A stretch of DNA of 64,000 nt from positions 2,003,048-2,067,047 of the forward strand of contig NZ_CANMXB010000001.1 of the NCBI RefSeq assembly GCF_947501785.1. Direction: 5' to 3'. This document shows positions 27,255-36,411 of the stretch, one piece after another. How positions within the stretch are numbered: position 1 is the first letter of the stretch; the number at the start of each line of letters is the position of its first letter. The notes beneath the pieces are model-generated. The model made no database searches, was not told the DNA's origin, and was given only the letters and a program-made list of their open reading frames with translations. The DNA is from an uncultured Litoreibacter sp. Lineage in GTDB: Bacteria > Pseudomonadota > Alphaproteobacteria > Rhodobacterales > Rhodobacteraceae. The position numbers were made by a program, and so were the translations under genes.

Positions 27255-27297
27255 AAGTCTTTCTCCCAGTTGAAAATTTCGGACCCTTCGCGGGTTT

Positions 27298-28548
27298 CTA
27301 ATTATTCGAGGTGTAACGTGCAGGCGAATAGACCCCCACGTCAATGTTTGGTTTCTTGCCAGCAATCATTTGGGCCAGCAAGCGGCCGGTTTTGGGACCA
27401 CCTGTCAGGCCGATATGGTGATGCCCGAACCCCATGTAAGCGCCGCTAGCCCCCGGAACTTCCCCGATCACAGGGATCGAATCCGCTGGCGCAGGCCGGT
27501 GTCCCATCCATTCCTCTTCGCGGTCCCATGTCAGTCCCGGAAACGCCGCTTTGGCGTTCTTGCGCAAAAGGTCCAGCGGCGCTTTTGAGGGCGCTGCCTC
27601 CAGCCCGCCGAATTCAACGACCCCCGCCAGCCGCAGGCGTCCTTCCATCGGGGTTGCAACGAACTTGCCCGACGCGACCATGACCGGTGATCTTGGCATG
27701 AAGGAGGGGTTCCACAGTTCCAGATGGTAGCCGCGCTCTGACTCCAATGGCACTTTGACGCCCAGCTTCTTGGCCAGCGGCCCCGACCAAACGCCGGTCG
27801 CCACAACGCAGGCATCGCAGGCAATCGTTGCTCCTTCGGCGATGACGCCTATTACGGCGCCGTTTTCTATCGCAACATCTTCGACCGCCGCTTTGACAAA
27901 GCGCGCGCCTTGGCTGCCGGCATGGGCCGCAAGCGCTTTGACATAGGCACCCGGGTCGCTGATGCGGCCGTGGTTGGCCAGTTTGATTGCCATGCCCAGC
28001 TCGGGCGCAAAGACGTTGTCATAGGCGCGGAACGCGTCGCCCTCCAGCTCCTCCCAAGTAAACCCATGGCCACGGCGAATGTCCCAACCAAGGGCGTCAG
28101 CGTCAAAGTGGGCGCGGTCATTGTAGATGAAAAGGTAGTCCGATGGTTTGATGAACGCATCAGCCCCGGTTCCTGCGGCAAGGGCCTGATGATCCGCCAG
28201 GCTATCGCCCACAATATTGACCACCGCCGACGCAATCCGGCGGGTGTCGGCCTCGTTGGCGTGGCTGAGATATTTCCACAGCCAGGGGGCCAGCTTTGGC
28301 AAATACCCCCATTTCAGGAACAACGGCTGGGTCGGGTCCATTGCCATCTTGGGGGCTTTCCTGATCAGCCCCGGCCCGGTCACCGGAACGCATGAACATG
28401 ACGCTAGGACCCCACCATTGCCGTATGACGTGCCCGCCGCTGGGCCTGCCTTGTCGATCAAGATGACCTTATGCCCGTCACGCAGAAGCCAAATGGCGGT
28501 TGAGACGCCGACTATCCCTGCGCCAATGATGGCAACCGTTTTGCTCAT
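27298..28548 (-). CDS. FAD-dependent oxidoreductase, D-amino-acid dehydrogenase (DadA)-like
   Basis: 416 residues. Starts [28 protein letters not shown], a dinucleotide-binding GxGxxG fold, with a typical DAO C-terminal motif [21 protein letters not shown] near 375-395. It likely oxidises an amino acid or N-substituted amino acid to a 2-oxo acid, donating electrons to the respiratory chain. The start overlaps the stop of the enolase-superfamily gene by four bases. Together with that enzyme an epimerisation followed by oxidation of a D-amino acid is plausible. Confidence 0.82.
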   Translation of the reverse strand: MSKTVAIIGAGIVGVSTAIWLLRDGHKVILIDKAGPAAGTSYGNGGVLASCSCVPVTGPGLIRKAPKMAMDPTQPLFLKWGYLPKLAPWLWKYLSHANEADTRRIASAVVNIVGDSLADHQALAAGTGADAFIKPSDYLFIYNDRAHFDADALGWDIRRGHGFTWEELEGDAFRAYDNVFAPELGMAIKLANHGRISDPGAYVKALAAHAGSQGARFVKAAVEDVAIENGAVIGVIAEGATIACDACVVATGVWSGPLAKKLGVKVPLESERGYHLELWNPSFMPRSPVMVASGKFVATPMEGRLRLAGVVEFGGLEAAPSKAPLDLLRKNAKAAFPGLTWDREEEWMGHRPAPADSIPVIGEVPGASGAYMGFGHHHIGLTGGPKTGRLLAQMIAGKKPNIDVGVYSPARYTSNN

Positions 28549-29666
28549 GCACGCCTCACGTTGTAATGGTCCAGTTTCGCTACATCCGGCCTGATCCCCA
28601 GCCCCGCGCCGTCCGGCACGGTGACCGCACCACCTTGGCTTGGGAAGGGCTCTTCAAGGATGTCCTCGCGCAGGTAGTATTGCGCCTGATAGAACTCGCA
28701 GCCCAACGTGATCTCTGGCGTGGCCGCGATCATATGGGCGCCCGCCAGATGCGCCAAACCAGCTTCGAACATATCCCCGCCATAGGATGACAACCCGTTC
28801 GCGGCTGCCATCTTCGCCACCTCTTGCCCGCGTCGGAGCCCGCCGGACTTCATGATCTTGATCGAGAACCCGTCCGCAATCCCCTCCCGCACGGCTCGTG
28901 CCGCGTCCTCTGGCCCGAACACGCTTTCGTCGGCCAATAGCGGCACGTCAATCGCGGCGCGCAGGCGGGCCATCATGTCGAACTGATGCGCCCTTACGGG
29001 TTGTTCGATGAAGCTTGGTTTGAACGCCGCAAGGTCCCTTACCCGCGCCATGGCCTCCTCAATCTCAAGCCCTTGGTTAAAGTCTATCCGCACATCAAGG
29101 TCAGGGTAGTCGCGTGCCAGTGCCTCCATCCGCATCACGTCAAATGCGTGGTCGGTGAAGCCGACCTTAACCTTTACAATGCCCACGCCATCCGCCGTGA
29201 TCCGCTCCAACAACGCCTGTTCTTCCGCCCAATCGGGGTTGGCCAAAGACACCGACAACGCGATTGTGTCGCGGCACTTGCCGCCCAACAGCGCCCAGAC
29301 CGGCACGCCAGACACCCGTCCTGCAAGATCGAGCAAAGCGCTTTCCAGCGCCGCCTTGGCTTCCGTGCAATGCGCCACGGCGCGGGCGGCTTTGGCCATG
29401 ATCACAGCGGCATCCCCGACGCGCGCGCCCATCACCAAGGGCCGCAAGTACCGATCCAACGCCGCGTATGTCGCCTCAACCGATCCGGTGAACACCACCC
29501 AAGGGGAGGCCTCACCAAAGCCGACTTCGCCACCCTCCGCAGTCAACCTCAGAACCACGATCTCGCAGGAGCCTTCCACCGAGCCGATCCCGTGGTCCCG
29601 CCGCGTCTTCACCGGCAAGGCCAGATGCCACAGGTCAAACCCAACGATGCGTTGGTCCAAGCTCAA
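28545..29666 (-). CDS. Enolase-superfamily enzyme, muconate-cycloisomerase subgroup
   Basis: 373 residues starting at TTG 29666, which overlaps the stop of the ThDP gene (TTGA); no ATG is available and longer starts run into that gene. Active-site residues of the MLE subgroup are visible: KVKVG (KxK, near 160), the metal ligands in DFNQG (Asp), IEQP (Glu) and ADES (Asp), and IKIMKSGG (Lys) on the opposite barrel face. This Lys/Lys arrangement suits 1,1-proton transfer, so amino-acid racemase/epimerase or cycloisomerase activity are possible. Neighbouring DadA-like enzyme supports an amino-acid epimerase. Substrate unknown. Confidence 0.78.
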   Translation of the reverse strand: MSLDQRIVGFDLWHLALPVKTRRDHGIGSVEGSCEIVVLRLTAEGGEVGFGEASPWVVFTGSVEATYAALDRYLRPLVMGARVGDAAVIMAKAARAVAHCTEAKAALESALLDLAGRVSGVPVWALLGGKCRDTIALSVSLANPDWAEEQALLERITADGVGIVKVKVGFTDHAFDVMRMEALARDYPDLDVRIDFNQGLEIEEAMARVRDLAAFKPSFIEQPVRAHQFDMMARLRAAIDVPLLADESVFGPEDAARAVREGIADGFSIKIMKSGGLRRGQEVAKMAAANGLSSYGGDMFEAGLAHLAGAHMIAATPEITLGCEFYQAQYYLREDILEEPFPSQGGAVTVPDGAGLGIRPDVAKLDHYNVRRA

Positions 29667-31348
29667 GCCACCCACTCCGACACCGGTGCGGCCGCTTCGT
29701 GCAAAGGTTGGGATATCACGTCCACCAATGTCGGTCCGCCATGCGCCAAGGCCTGTTTCAACACCTTCGGCAGATCCGCCGGATCGCGGACGGTCCACGC
29801 CTTAACCCCGAACGCCTCGGCCACTTTGGCATGGTCGGTGCGCCCGAAGTCAACGTTGTAATACCGCTTGCCGAAGCCGCTGTCCTGGCCCGCCTTGATC
29901 CACCCAAATGTCGCGTTGGAAAACACGATGGAGGTGATCGGCATCTTGTGGCGCACAATCGTTTCAAATTCCCCGCAGCAAAAGCCGAAGGACCCGTCGC
30001 CCATAACGGCCACCGTTTTTACGTCAGGCCGCCCGACATGCGCGCCCATCGACGCTGCCAGCGCGTATCCCAAAGCCCCATGCGCGCGATTGGTGATGAA
30101 ATTCCGACCCGCCCGGCGCCACCGGTAATGAGCGCTGAAATACGGGCACGGCGTGCCGGGGTCGGCCACCACTACAGCGTCGTCATCCAGCTGCGCCATC
30201 AACGCGGCGATGACCGCCTCGGGCTTGATCGGCGTCTCGGTAGAGGCCGCAAGCGCATTGAATTCCGCCAGTTTGCTATCCCAAGCCGCCGCCGCGCGTC
30301 CGCGCCCGCCTTGCAGGGCCACTTGTCGGGTCTCCAACTCAGCCACCAAAGCCTCCAACGCCAGCCGCGCGTCGGCGCAGATCGCCACGTCGGTCTGGTA
30401 ATTCGCCCCGATTACCATCGGGTCGCTGTCGATATGGATGATGGTCTTGCCTTTAGCGGGCGACCGCCACCGTTCCGTCGTCACAGACCCCGCGCGGCAG
30501 CCGATGAACAAGATCACATCCGCCGCGTCCACCACCGCCCGCGTTGCGGGGTTGCCGCCGTTTGATCCCACCACGCCCAACGCCTGCGGGTCGGTTTCCG
30601 CAATCGCGCCTTGGCCCGAAACTGTCGTGGCAATCGGCAAATCCAACATATCCGCCAGCTGCTTCAACGCGTCAAACGCGCCCGAGATCACTGGCCCGCC
30701 GCCACAGATGGCGATCCCCGACTTGGCCCCTGCCAGCAATGTCGCGGCGTCTTTCACCGCGTCCATATCCGGTCCCGCACGCTCAGAGGGAAAGGATTGA
30801 TGCCGGTCGTCCGCCCAAACCTCGCCGCTGTCGACAAAGGCCTTCTGCGTGTCAAAGGGCAGCGCCAGATGGGTGGCCCCGGGCCGCCCGGTGGTCATCG
30901 CGCGGAACGCGGCCCGCATCATGGCAGGCAGGCGCGTGGCGTCGTCCAACGACGCGTTCCACTTGGTCACCGGACGAAACAGCGCCACCTGATCCAACTC
31001 CGTCAGCGGGTATTTCCCGCGAGATGTGGTCGCCACATCCGTGGTGATCGCCAAAATCGGTACCGAGCTTTCATTCGCCTCCACCACCCCCGGCAAGATA
31101 TACGTCGCCCCGCCCCCCGACGGCCCCTCGCAGACCCCCGGCTTGCCGGTGACCCGCGCATAGGCGTCCGCCATGTACCCCGCATGCCGCTCGTCGCGTG
31201 TCAGGATGTGGTTGATCCCGTGGTCCAGCTTGGCCATTGCATCATAGAAGGGCAGCGTGGTGTCTCCGCAGAGGCCGAACATCGTATCCACCCCATGCGC
31301 CTGCAGCATGCGCACGGCGGCCTCCGCCCCGGTCATCTCGTTTTTCAT
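29663..31348 (-). CDS. Large thiamine-diphosphate enzyme of the acetolactate-synthase family
   Basis: 561 residues with the three-domain order of ThDP enzymes: N-terminal PYR domain with the catalytic Glu in [16 protein letters not shown] near 53, a central domain with [27 protein letters not shown], and a C-terminal PP domain with the ThDP/Mg motif GDGSFGFCC ... FSNATFG near 450-480. No regulatory small subunit is nearby, so it is unlikely to be the biosynthetic acetolactate synthase; it more likely decarboxylates a 2-oxo acid made by the DadA-like enzyme. First gene of the leftward operon; its start is 76 bp from the divergent racemase-family gene. Confidence 0.85.
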   Translation of the reverse strand: MKNEMTGAEAAVRMLQAHGVDTMFGLCGDTTLPFYDAMAKLDHGINHILTRDERHAGYMADAYARVTGKPGVCEGPSGGGATYILPGVVEANESSVPILAITTDVATTSRGKYPLTELDQVALFRPVTKWNASLDDATRLPAMMRAAFRAMTTGRPGATHLALPFDTQKAFVDSGEVWADDRHQSFPSERAGPDMDAVKDAATLLAGAKSGIAICGGGPVISGAFDALKQLADMLDLPIATTVSGQGAIAETDPQALGVVGSNGGNPATRAVVDAADVILFIGCRAGSVTTERWRSPAKGKTIIHIDSDPMVIGANYQTDVAICADARLALEALVAELETRQVALQGGRGRAAAAWDSKLAEFNALAASTETPIKPEAVIAALMAQLDDDAVVVADPGTPCPYFSAHYRWRRAGRNFITNRAHGALGYALAASMGAHVGRPDVKTVAVMGDGSFGFCCGEFETIVRHKMPITSIVFSNATFGWIKAGQDSGFGKRYYNVDFGRTDHAKVAEAFGVKAWTVRDPADLPKVLKQALAHGGPTLVDVISQPLHEAAAPVSEWVA

Positions 31349-31424
31349 GACGCCCCCAGATTGTCAGAAGGAAATGTTGCGCGAGGGCGAAGCTTCGTGT
31401 CAATTCCAATTCAAAGGAGGCCCC

Positions 31425-32144
31425 ATGAAGGTAAAAGGCGGCAAAACCATTTATGGCGCGTCGGTTGGCATCTTAATGCTGGACGCCCAATTCCCGCGTA
31501 TCCCGGGCGACATGGGCAACGCCCTGACTTGGCCCTTCCCGGTGCACTACAAGATCGTGCGCGACGCGTCGCCTGACCGCGTGGTCCGCCGCGGGGCCGA
31601 GGGGTTGCTCGACAATTTTGTTGACGCCGCGCGGGAGCTGGTCCGCGACGGCGTCGACGGCATCACAACCAATTGCGGGTTCCTCTCTTTGTATCAGGAC
31701 GAGCTGGCCGCCGCCGTACCGGTCCCCGTCGCGACCTCGTCGCTGATGCAGGTGGCCATGGTCAACACGGTGCTGCCCAAAGGCAAACACGCCGGGATTT
31801 TGACAATTTCCGCCTCCACGCTCACGTCACATCACCTGCGCAAGGCCGGCGTGCCTGACGGAACCCCGATCCATTCGACGGAAGGCGGCAAGGAATTCAC
31901 CCGCGCCATCCTGGAAAACGAGGCCGAACTCGACGTTGAGGCGGCCCGCGCGGACAATGTGGCAGCCGCGTTGGAGCTTCAGGCCGCGAACGCTGATTTG
32001 GGCGCGGTCGTGCTCGAATGCACCAATATGGTCCCTTATGCCGCCGACATTCGCGCCGCCACCGGCCTGCCGGTCTTCACAATTGAAAGCTTCGTGAGCT
32101 GGTTTCAATCCGGTCTTTCGCCCCGCAGGTACCTAGCCCCATGA
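31425..32144 (+). CDS. Aspartate/glutamate racemase family protein
   Basis: 239 residues from ATG 31425, with a strong AAAGGAGG ribosome-binding site. The two catalytic cysteine motifs of the Asp/Glu/hydantoin racemase and decarboxylase superfamily are present: TTNCGFLS near residue 85 and LECTNM near 200. Cofactor-independent racemisation or decarboxylation of an acid substrate is expected. It opens a two-gene operon divergent from the ThDP operon and is coupled to the SnoaL-like gene by ATGA. Confidence 0.82.
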   Translation: MKVKGGKTIYGASVGILMLDAQFPRIPGDMGNALTWPFPVHYKIVRDASPDRVVRRGAEGLLDNFVDAARELVRDGVDGITTNCGFLSLYQDELAAAVPVPVATSSLMQVAMVNTVLPKGKHAGILTISASTLTSHHLRKAGVPDGTPIHSTEGGKEFTRAILENEAELDVEAARADNVAAALELQAANADLGAVVLECTNMVPYAADIRAATGLPVFTIESFVSWFQSGLSPRRYLAP

Positions 32145-33124
32145 GTCTGTCCGCCTACCGCGCCGCCCTGTACGATTTCGCGCCCGACACGGTGCGGTCC
32201 GCCCTCAAAAACGCCTTCGCGGCTGACGCCCTGATCCAGCTGGCCCACCCATTTGAAACCCTCGGCGGACCGGGAGCCCTTTTCGAGGAAGCGCTTGGGC
32301 CTTTGCAACAGGCGTGGCCCGATCTGGAACGCCGCGAAACCATTGTGATCGAGGGGGATGCAAAGCAGGGGCATTGGGTTGGATGCTGCGGCTATTATAC
32401 CGGCACCTTTGCCAAGCCCTGGCTTGGCATCCCCGCGACAGGGCACCAGGTCGCCATGCGGTTCCACGAGTTCTTCCGCATTGAAGACGGGCTGGTGGTC
32501 GAGATGCAGGCGCTGTGGGATCTGCCCGAGGTGATGATGCAGGCGGGCGTCTGGCCCATGAGCCCGTCACTCGGGCGCGAATGGCACGTGCCCGGCCCGG
32601 CCACACAGGACGGGTTTGGGCCACATGGCAACGGCACTGCAGCCGCGAGCGTCGTCGAAAACATGTTGATTGGCCTTGGGATGCACAAAGAAGGTGGGGT
32701 GGAGGCTATGAACCTGCCGCGCTACTGGCACCCCAAATGCAGCTGGTATGGCCCTTCGGGCATCGGAACCTGCCGTGGGATTGCGGGGTTTCGCAACTGG
32801 CACCAAATCCCCTTCCTGAAAGCCATGCCAAATCGCGTCGGCGACCCCGCTGGCGGTCATCTGTTTGCGCAGGGCGATTACGTCGGCTTCACCGCATGGC
32901 CCGGGATGCAAGCGACCATTAGCGGCGACGGCTGGCTGGGCATCGCGCCATCGGGGCAGGACATCACCCTGCGCTCGCTCGACTTCTGGCGGGTGGAAAA
33001 CGGGTTGATCCGGGAAAACTGGGTGCTGGTGGACCTGCTCCATGTCTACGCCCAGATCGGTGTCGATGTTTTGGCGCGGATGCGGGAGCTCGTCAAAGCG
33101 CGGACAGGGCGGCTTGATCCATAA
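32141..33124 (+). CDS. SnoaL-like (NTF2 fold) protein, two domains
   Basis: 327 residues without signal peptide. Two related halves are visible, each with a WVGCCGYYTGTF / YVGFTAWPGM type strand and a closing R(I/V)E(D/N)GL(I/V) segment (FFRIEDGLVVEMQ and FWRVENGLIRENW), a tandem SnoaL/ester-cyclase arrangement. Such folds act as small-molecule isomerases, cyclases or hydratases; the substrate cannot be told. Start ATG 32141 overlaps the racemase-family stop. Convergent with sdaA, 60 bp apart. Confidence 0.75.
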   Translation: MSLSAYRAALYDFAPDTVRSALKNAFAADALIQLAHPFETLGGPGALFEEALGPLQQAWPDLERRETIVIEGDAKQGHWVGCCGYYTGTFAKPWLGIPATGHQVAMRFHEFFRIEDGLVVEMQALWDLPEVMMQAGVWPMSPSLGREWHVPGPATQDGFGPHGNGTAAASVVENMLIGLGMHKEGGVEAMNLPRYWHPKCSWYGPSGIGTCRGIAGFRNWHQIPFLKAMPNRVGDPAGGHLFAQGDYVGFTAWPGMQATISGDGWLGIAPSGQDITLRSLDFWRVENGLIRENWVLVDLLHVYAQIGVDVLARMRELVKARTGRLDP

Positions 33125-33184
33125 GGGGTTTGCGCTGCCTGCGGCATCGCCGTGCCAGGGGGCCTTGCGCCGATCTCACAGGCT

Positions 33185-34585
33185 TCAGCATTCCGGGATA
33201 TTCACCGCAAGACCGCCCTGGCTGGTCTCCTTGTATTTGGTGCTCATATCGATGCCCGTTTGGCGCATGGCTTCGATGCAATTGTCCAGCGGCATGAAAT
33301 GTGTCCCGTCACCGCGCAAGGACAGCGAGGCGGCGGAGACCGCCTTGATCGCGCCCAAACCATTGCGTTCGATGCAGGGCACCTGCACCAACCCCGCGAC
33401 CGGATCGCAGGTCATGCCAAGATGGTGTTCCAGCGCGATTTCAGCCGCGTTTTCGATTTGCGCGTTGGTGCCGCCCAAGGCGGCACAAAGGCCGGCCGCG
33501 GCCATGGAGGAGGCGGAGCCGACCTCGCCCTGGCACCCCACTTCTGCACCCGAAATGGACGCGTTGTGTTTGATCAGACCGCCAATGGCCGCAGCCGTTA
33601 GCAGGAAGTCCCGCATCCCCGCCTCGGACGCCCCCACGCAGTGATCGCGGTAGTAGCGCAGCACGGCAGGCAGCACGCCCGCCGCCCCGTTGGTGGGAGA
33701 AGTCACCACCTTGCCGCCCGCCGCGTTTTCTTCGTTTACGGCCATGGCGTAGACGCTCATCCAATCATTGATCGTGTGCGGCTGCCCTCTGTTAACGCCT
33801 TGTTCGGCCTTCAGCTGGTCATGAATGTGCTTTGCGCGGCGCTTCACGCGCAGCCCGCCGGGCAGCTCGCCCTCCATGCGCAGACCGCGGTCGATGCAGT
33901 CGAACATCGCTTTGCGGAGCACCTCCAAGTCGCGGTCCAATTCGACGCGGGTCATGGCCGACAGCTCGTTGGCTTCCTTCATTTGCGCGATGGATTTGCC
34001 GGACGCCGCGCCCATTTCCAACATCTCATCTGCAGAGCCAAACGGGTAGGGAAACCCCGCCTCCTCCTTCTGAGCGTGCAGGTCGGTATGCACGCCGGAC
34101 AGCTCCGCCTCGGTCACCACGAAGCCGCCGCCAACGGAATAGTATGTCTCCTGCAGGAACAGGTTTCCTGCCGCATCAAACGCCTTGAAAATCATGCCAT
34201 TGGCGTGGCCATCCAATGTCAGGTCGTAATCGAAAACCAGATCGGTGGACGGATCGAAGCGCAGCTCTCCCAACCCGTCGGCCACCACCTTCTTGTCCGC
34301 CCTCAAGGCGGCCACCAGCCCGTTCACTGCGTCCGGGTCCAGCGTCGCGGGCTCGAAGCCCAGAAACCCCAGCATCACGGCTTGATCTGATGCGTGCCCC
34401 TTGCCGGTAAACGCCAAGGATCCGTGTAGGGACGCGGCTAGGGCGGCCACATCCCCTGCCCCCGGCTCACGTTCGCCGGTCCGCAGTTGATCCAGAAACC
34501 GCGTGGCGGCAGTCATTGGGCCCATCGTGTGGGAGGAAGACGGGCCAACACCCACTTTGAAGATGTCAAAGATGCTCAGAAACAT
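33185..34585 (-). CDS. sdaA: L-serine ammonia-lyase, iron-sulfur type
   Basis: 466 residues, the single-chain (alpha plus beta) form. It begins [23 protein letters not shown], the SDH-beta signature SSSHT. The [4Fe-4S] cysteines are in [20 protein letters not shown] and [13 protein letters not shown] within the C-terminal third. It deaminates L-serine to pyruvate and ammonia in the cytoplasm. A hairpin lies in its leader (34614-34644). It is not obviously part of either neighbouring pathway, although pyruvate is the amino acceptor of Tpa. Confidence 0.95.
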   Translation of the reverse strand: MFLSIFDIFKVGVGPSSSHTMGPMTAATRFLDQLRTGEREPGAGDVAALAASLHGSLAFTGKGHASDQAVMLGFLGFEPATLDPDAVNGLVAALRADKKVVADGLGELRFDPSTDLVFDYDLTLDGHANGMIFKAFDAAGNLFLQETYYSVGGGFVVTEAELSGVHTDLHAQKEEAGFPYPFGSADEMLEMGAASGKSIAQMKEANELSAMTRVELDRDLEVLRKAMFDCIDRGLRMEGELPGGLRVKRRAKHIHDQLKAEQGVNRGQPHTINDWMSVYAMAVNEENAAGGKVVTSPTNGAAGVLPAVLRYYRDHCVGASEAGMRDFLLTAAAIGGLIKHNASISGAEVGCQGEVGSASSMAAAGLCAALGGTNAQIENAAEIALEHHLGMTCDPVAGLVQVPCIERNGLGAIKAVSAASLSLRGDGTHFMPLDNCIEAMRQTGIDMSTKYKETSQGGLAVNIPEC

Positions 34586-34900
34586 GGACCCACCCTAGAC
34601 CCCAAACGTAAAGCCGCCGCCAGCCCTAAACAGACTGGCGGCGGGTCAAAAGCGACGTGTCCCGTGAGCGGATTGCCGCGGAACTGGATAAGTACCTTAG
34701 CTACAGCCCTTCCAGAGGACGCGCTTGTTCTTTGTGCCACTCATAATCATGTCGATACTATACCCGATAAACCCGACAATGATAACTATTATGATCACGG
34801 TGATCGTCTTGCCGGTCTTCTTCCAGTTGTCCGGCCCGGGGATTTACAACTTTTTGAGCGTCAGCGGACTAGGCGGCCCATCCAACAAACTGTTCGGAGC
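34586..34900. other. Intergenic region between sdaA and tauA: leader hairpin and a possible gene remnant
   Basis: CCGCCGCCAG (34614-34623) pairs with CTGGCGGCGG (34635-34644) in the sdaA leader; without a T run it is a possible translation or stability element. Further on, minus-strand frame 34843-34697 encodes a lysine-rich start, one hydrophobic helix (VIIIVIIVGFIGYSI) and a short tail, but it has no usable start codon beyond a GTG inside the helix. It could be a decayed membrane-protein gene, at the place where taurine permease genes often follow tauA. Confidence 0.35.
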
Positions 34901-35905
34901 TTACATTTTCGAAGCCGCTTCCAGGAACGAGCCGTTCACCACCGGCGCGTAGTCGTCGAGCGACTTGTACTGGCCATCTTCTTCCGCAGTTTTGGCAACG
35001 TCACTGAGATATTCCGCAAGACCGCCACCGAACCAGCGGTCACCCAGCTTTTCTTCGGCGGTTGGATAGCCAAACGCAGCAGCAGTTGTTTTGACAGCCT
35101 CTACATCCATACCGGCCGCTTTGGCGATGGTCGGATACATGGCATCAGGGTTTTCGCGGTACCTGCTTTCCATATCGGCGTTCACCTTCAGGAACTTGGC
35201 GACCAGCTCTGGGTTCTCAGCCCCGAAAGATGCCGGGATCGAAACCACGTCAAACATGCGGCCGACGACAGCTTCCTTTTCCGCGCCTTCGATCAGTACG
35301 TTGCCGTGCTCTTTCATGCGCTGCAACGGGCCGGACCAGCCGCAGGCCATATCCAGCTCGCCCGCGGCAAAAGCCGCAGCTGAATCCACCGGCGCCATGT
35401 CGACGACCGTCATCGCATCCGGGGCAACGCCGAAATGCCTCATCTGAGCCAGGAAACCGGAATGCGCAGCGGTACCCAGCGCGACACCGACTTGCTTGCC
35501 CGGCAGCTCGGTGCCGGCGTTGGTCTTGTCGATTTCCAGCGAACTGCGCACGACGCAATTGTCGTTGTCGGAGTAAGACACAGCGATGTCGATGGCCTGA
35601 AGGTCCTGCCCGGCGGCAACCGCCATCAAGAACGGAGTCATACCTTGGGAGTAAGAGATATGCACGTCGCCAGATGCCATAGCGGCGGACATCGCAGTAC
35701 CAGCGTCAAACGACACCCAGTTGATTTTCACGCCCATAACTTCTTCGTACAGCTTGTTTTCCTGCGCGAACTGGTTCGCTGTCGGCCATTCCAGGAAGTA
35801 GGCCACGGTGATCTCTTCGAGGTGGCCGTCAGCAACGGCGGCATTTGCCCCAGTCAGAAGCGCGACACCGGCGGCAATGCCCATCAAATTTGTGGTCAGC
35901 TTCAT
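34901..35905 (-). CDS. tauA: ABC transporter substrate-binding protein, taurine type
   Basis: 334 residues. Signal peptide MKLTTNLMGIAAGVALLTGANAAVA, then a TauA/SsuA-type fold: TVAYFLEWPTANQFAQE at the start of the mature protein, DVHISYSQGMTPFLMAVAAG near 78-97, and LDMACGWSGPLQRMKEHG near 185. Periplasmic receptor. The taurine assignment rests on its position divergent from tpa and on family resemblance. Unusually, no ATPase (tauB) or permease (tauC) gene follows; downstream is a 315-bp gap and then sdaA. Confidence 0.82.
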   Translation of the reverse strand: MKLTTNLMGIAAGVALLTGANAAVADGHLEEITVAYFLEWPTANQFAQENKLYEEVMGVKINWVSFDAGTAMSAAMASGDVHISYSQGMTPFLMAVAAGQDLQAIDIAVSYSDNDNCVVRSSLEIDKTNAGTELPGKQVGVALGTAAHSGFLAQMRHFGVAPDAMTVVDMAPVDSAAAFAAGELDMACGWSGPLQRMKEHGNVLIEGAEKEAVVGRMFDVVSIPASFGAENPELVAKFLKVNADMESRYRENPDAMYPTIAKAAGMDVEAVKTTAAAFGYPTAEEKLGDRWFGGGLAEYLSDVAKTAEEDGQYKSLDDYAPVVNGSFLEAASKM

Positions 35906-36200
35906 TGGTGTTCATCTCCCATGTTGAACAATTGGTCTTCCTCCAGTCGAGGTCGGTGCAAGCGGAGCCCTTTGTGGACGCTGTCTGCCGTGAGGGCATA
36001 GGTAACAAAGCAAAATGCCGACAGGCAAACCGTTCGCCCGGCATCATCAGTAGGCCACCTTTCGAAAACCCTAATTTTCCTGACGGCCCACCGGATGCTG
36101 CTAACAGATGAACAAATCGGCATGAGTCAACCATTTCGCTTCGCCTACATCGCCAAAAAGAGCGCTCAAAAACGACATCGCAGAACCGCCCAAACCATTA

Positions 36201-36228
36201 GCGTTGTGGGAAGTTTGACCCACAACGC
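36201..36228. promoter_or_regulatory. Perfect 10-bp inverted repeat upstream of tpa
   Basis: GCGTTGTGGG (36201-36210) and CCCACAACGC (36219-36228) with an 8-bp spacer containing TTTGA. It lies in the 506-bp tauA-tpa intergenic region, about 184 bp before tpa. It could be a dimeric repressor site or an RNA hairpin; no T run follows. The rest of the 35906-36411 region shows no gene. Confidence 0.5.
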
Positions 36229-36257
36229 CGAAACCGTGTCGTTAAAATACAAGAATT

Positions 36258-36323
36258 TTGGACCTAAATTTAGAAGAAACTGGCCCTATCGAAATACATA
36301 AAGTCTGTGCTGCTTAGACTTAG
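36258..36323 (+). promoter_or_regulatory. tauR-box: Candidate TauR-binding direct repeats before tpa
   Basis: TTGGACCTAA (36258-36267) and CTGGCCCTAT (36280-36289) are 22 bp apart; a weaker copy TTAGACTTAG is at 36314-36323. They resemble the CTGGACYTAA-type direct repeats reported, as I recall, for Rhodobacter capsulatus TauR at its tpa promoter. A possible -10 hexamer TATATT follows at 36326-36331. MocR-type activators bind such head-to-tail repeats just upstream of the core promoter. Confidence 0.55.
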
Positions 36324-36411
36324 GATATATTGGCCTCACCCCGCAGATTCGTCTGCCGGCGAAAATGGAGCCTGCCGCACGCAAAGCTATTGACCATAGG
36401 GAGTTCACGTC

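Noticed and set aside
29663-31348. Sulfopyruvate decarboxylase, to bridge sulfolactate and Xsc
   Set aside because: Known ComDE enzymes are two short subunits; this is one full-length acetolactate-synthase-type chain inside an operon with TRAP, racemase-type and oxidase genes.
34725-34952. A 75-codon hydrophobic frame on the plus strand between sdaA and tauA
   Set aside because: No ribosome-binding site, and it runs into the antisense of tauA.
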